A stretch of DNA of 5,460 nucleotides from CAXDRM01 sp963991775 (GTDB taxonomy: Bacteria > Pseudomonadota > Alphaproteobacteria > Rickettsiales > JABIRX01): positions 1 through 5,460 of the forward strand of contig CAXDRM010000087.1 of NCBI GenBank assembly GCA_963991775.1. The letters are read 5' to 3'. Below the pieces are notes generated by a model. The model did no database searches. It was not told the DNA's origin and saw nothing but the letters and a program-made list of their open reading frames with translations. Positions 5,446 through 5,460 of the stretch are shown in pieces (the first letter of the stretch is position 1; each line of letters begins with the position of its first letter). The position numbers and the translations under genes are program-made.

Positions 5446-5460
5446 ATAATATTTACTACT

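Overview
The window is AT-rich (about one third G+C by eye) and comes from a bacterium. DnaN and RecF read as alphaproteobacterial: DnaN has the ERRNTIPILSN and ATDGHRLARIDVPLPEGG blocks, and RecF has the STGEQK signature. The strong AT bias, scarce Shine-Dalgarno sites and a small tandem-repeat protein would suit a host-associated lineage such as Rickettsiales or Holosporales. That placement is inference; nothing here fixes the order or genus.

Layout. The left half reads leftward. From right to left it holds dnaN (1666-2793), recF (528-1652), a four-cysteine DUF2282/bufferin-type secreted peptide (176-436), and the start of a DoxX-family membrane protein cut by the window edge (1-170). A 115-bp divergent region (2794-2908) separates dnaN from rightward glmS (2909-4732). 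It carries a good dnaN promoter with 9-bp tandem repeats in its spacer, and a small inverted repeat just before glmS. Right of glmS is a 171-aa orphan protein (4802-5317) built around five 14-residue repeats, with its own extended -10 promoter. The last 140 bases hold no intact gene. They contain a decayed glmS copy: a piece of the first SIS domain joined directly to the last glmS codons.

Function. dnaN and recF are housekeeping replication and repair genes, probably co-transcribed; no dnaA or gyrB lies beside them here. The DUF2282 and DoxX genes are five bases apart and look like part of a bufferin (MNIO-modified, metal-binding peptide) operon, but the DUF692 and DUF2063 partners are not between them. 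glmS makes glucosamine-6-phosphate for peptidoglycan and other amino sugars, and all expected active-site residues are present.

The accessory part is 4733-5460. The repeat protein uses ATA for all 15 isoleucines and almost only AGA/AGG for arginine, unlike glmS. It lies between intact glmS and the glmS remnant. This suggests a duplication or insertion at the glmS 3' end followed by decay, with the repeat gene as a newcomer or fast-evolving gene of unknown function.
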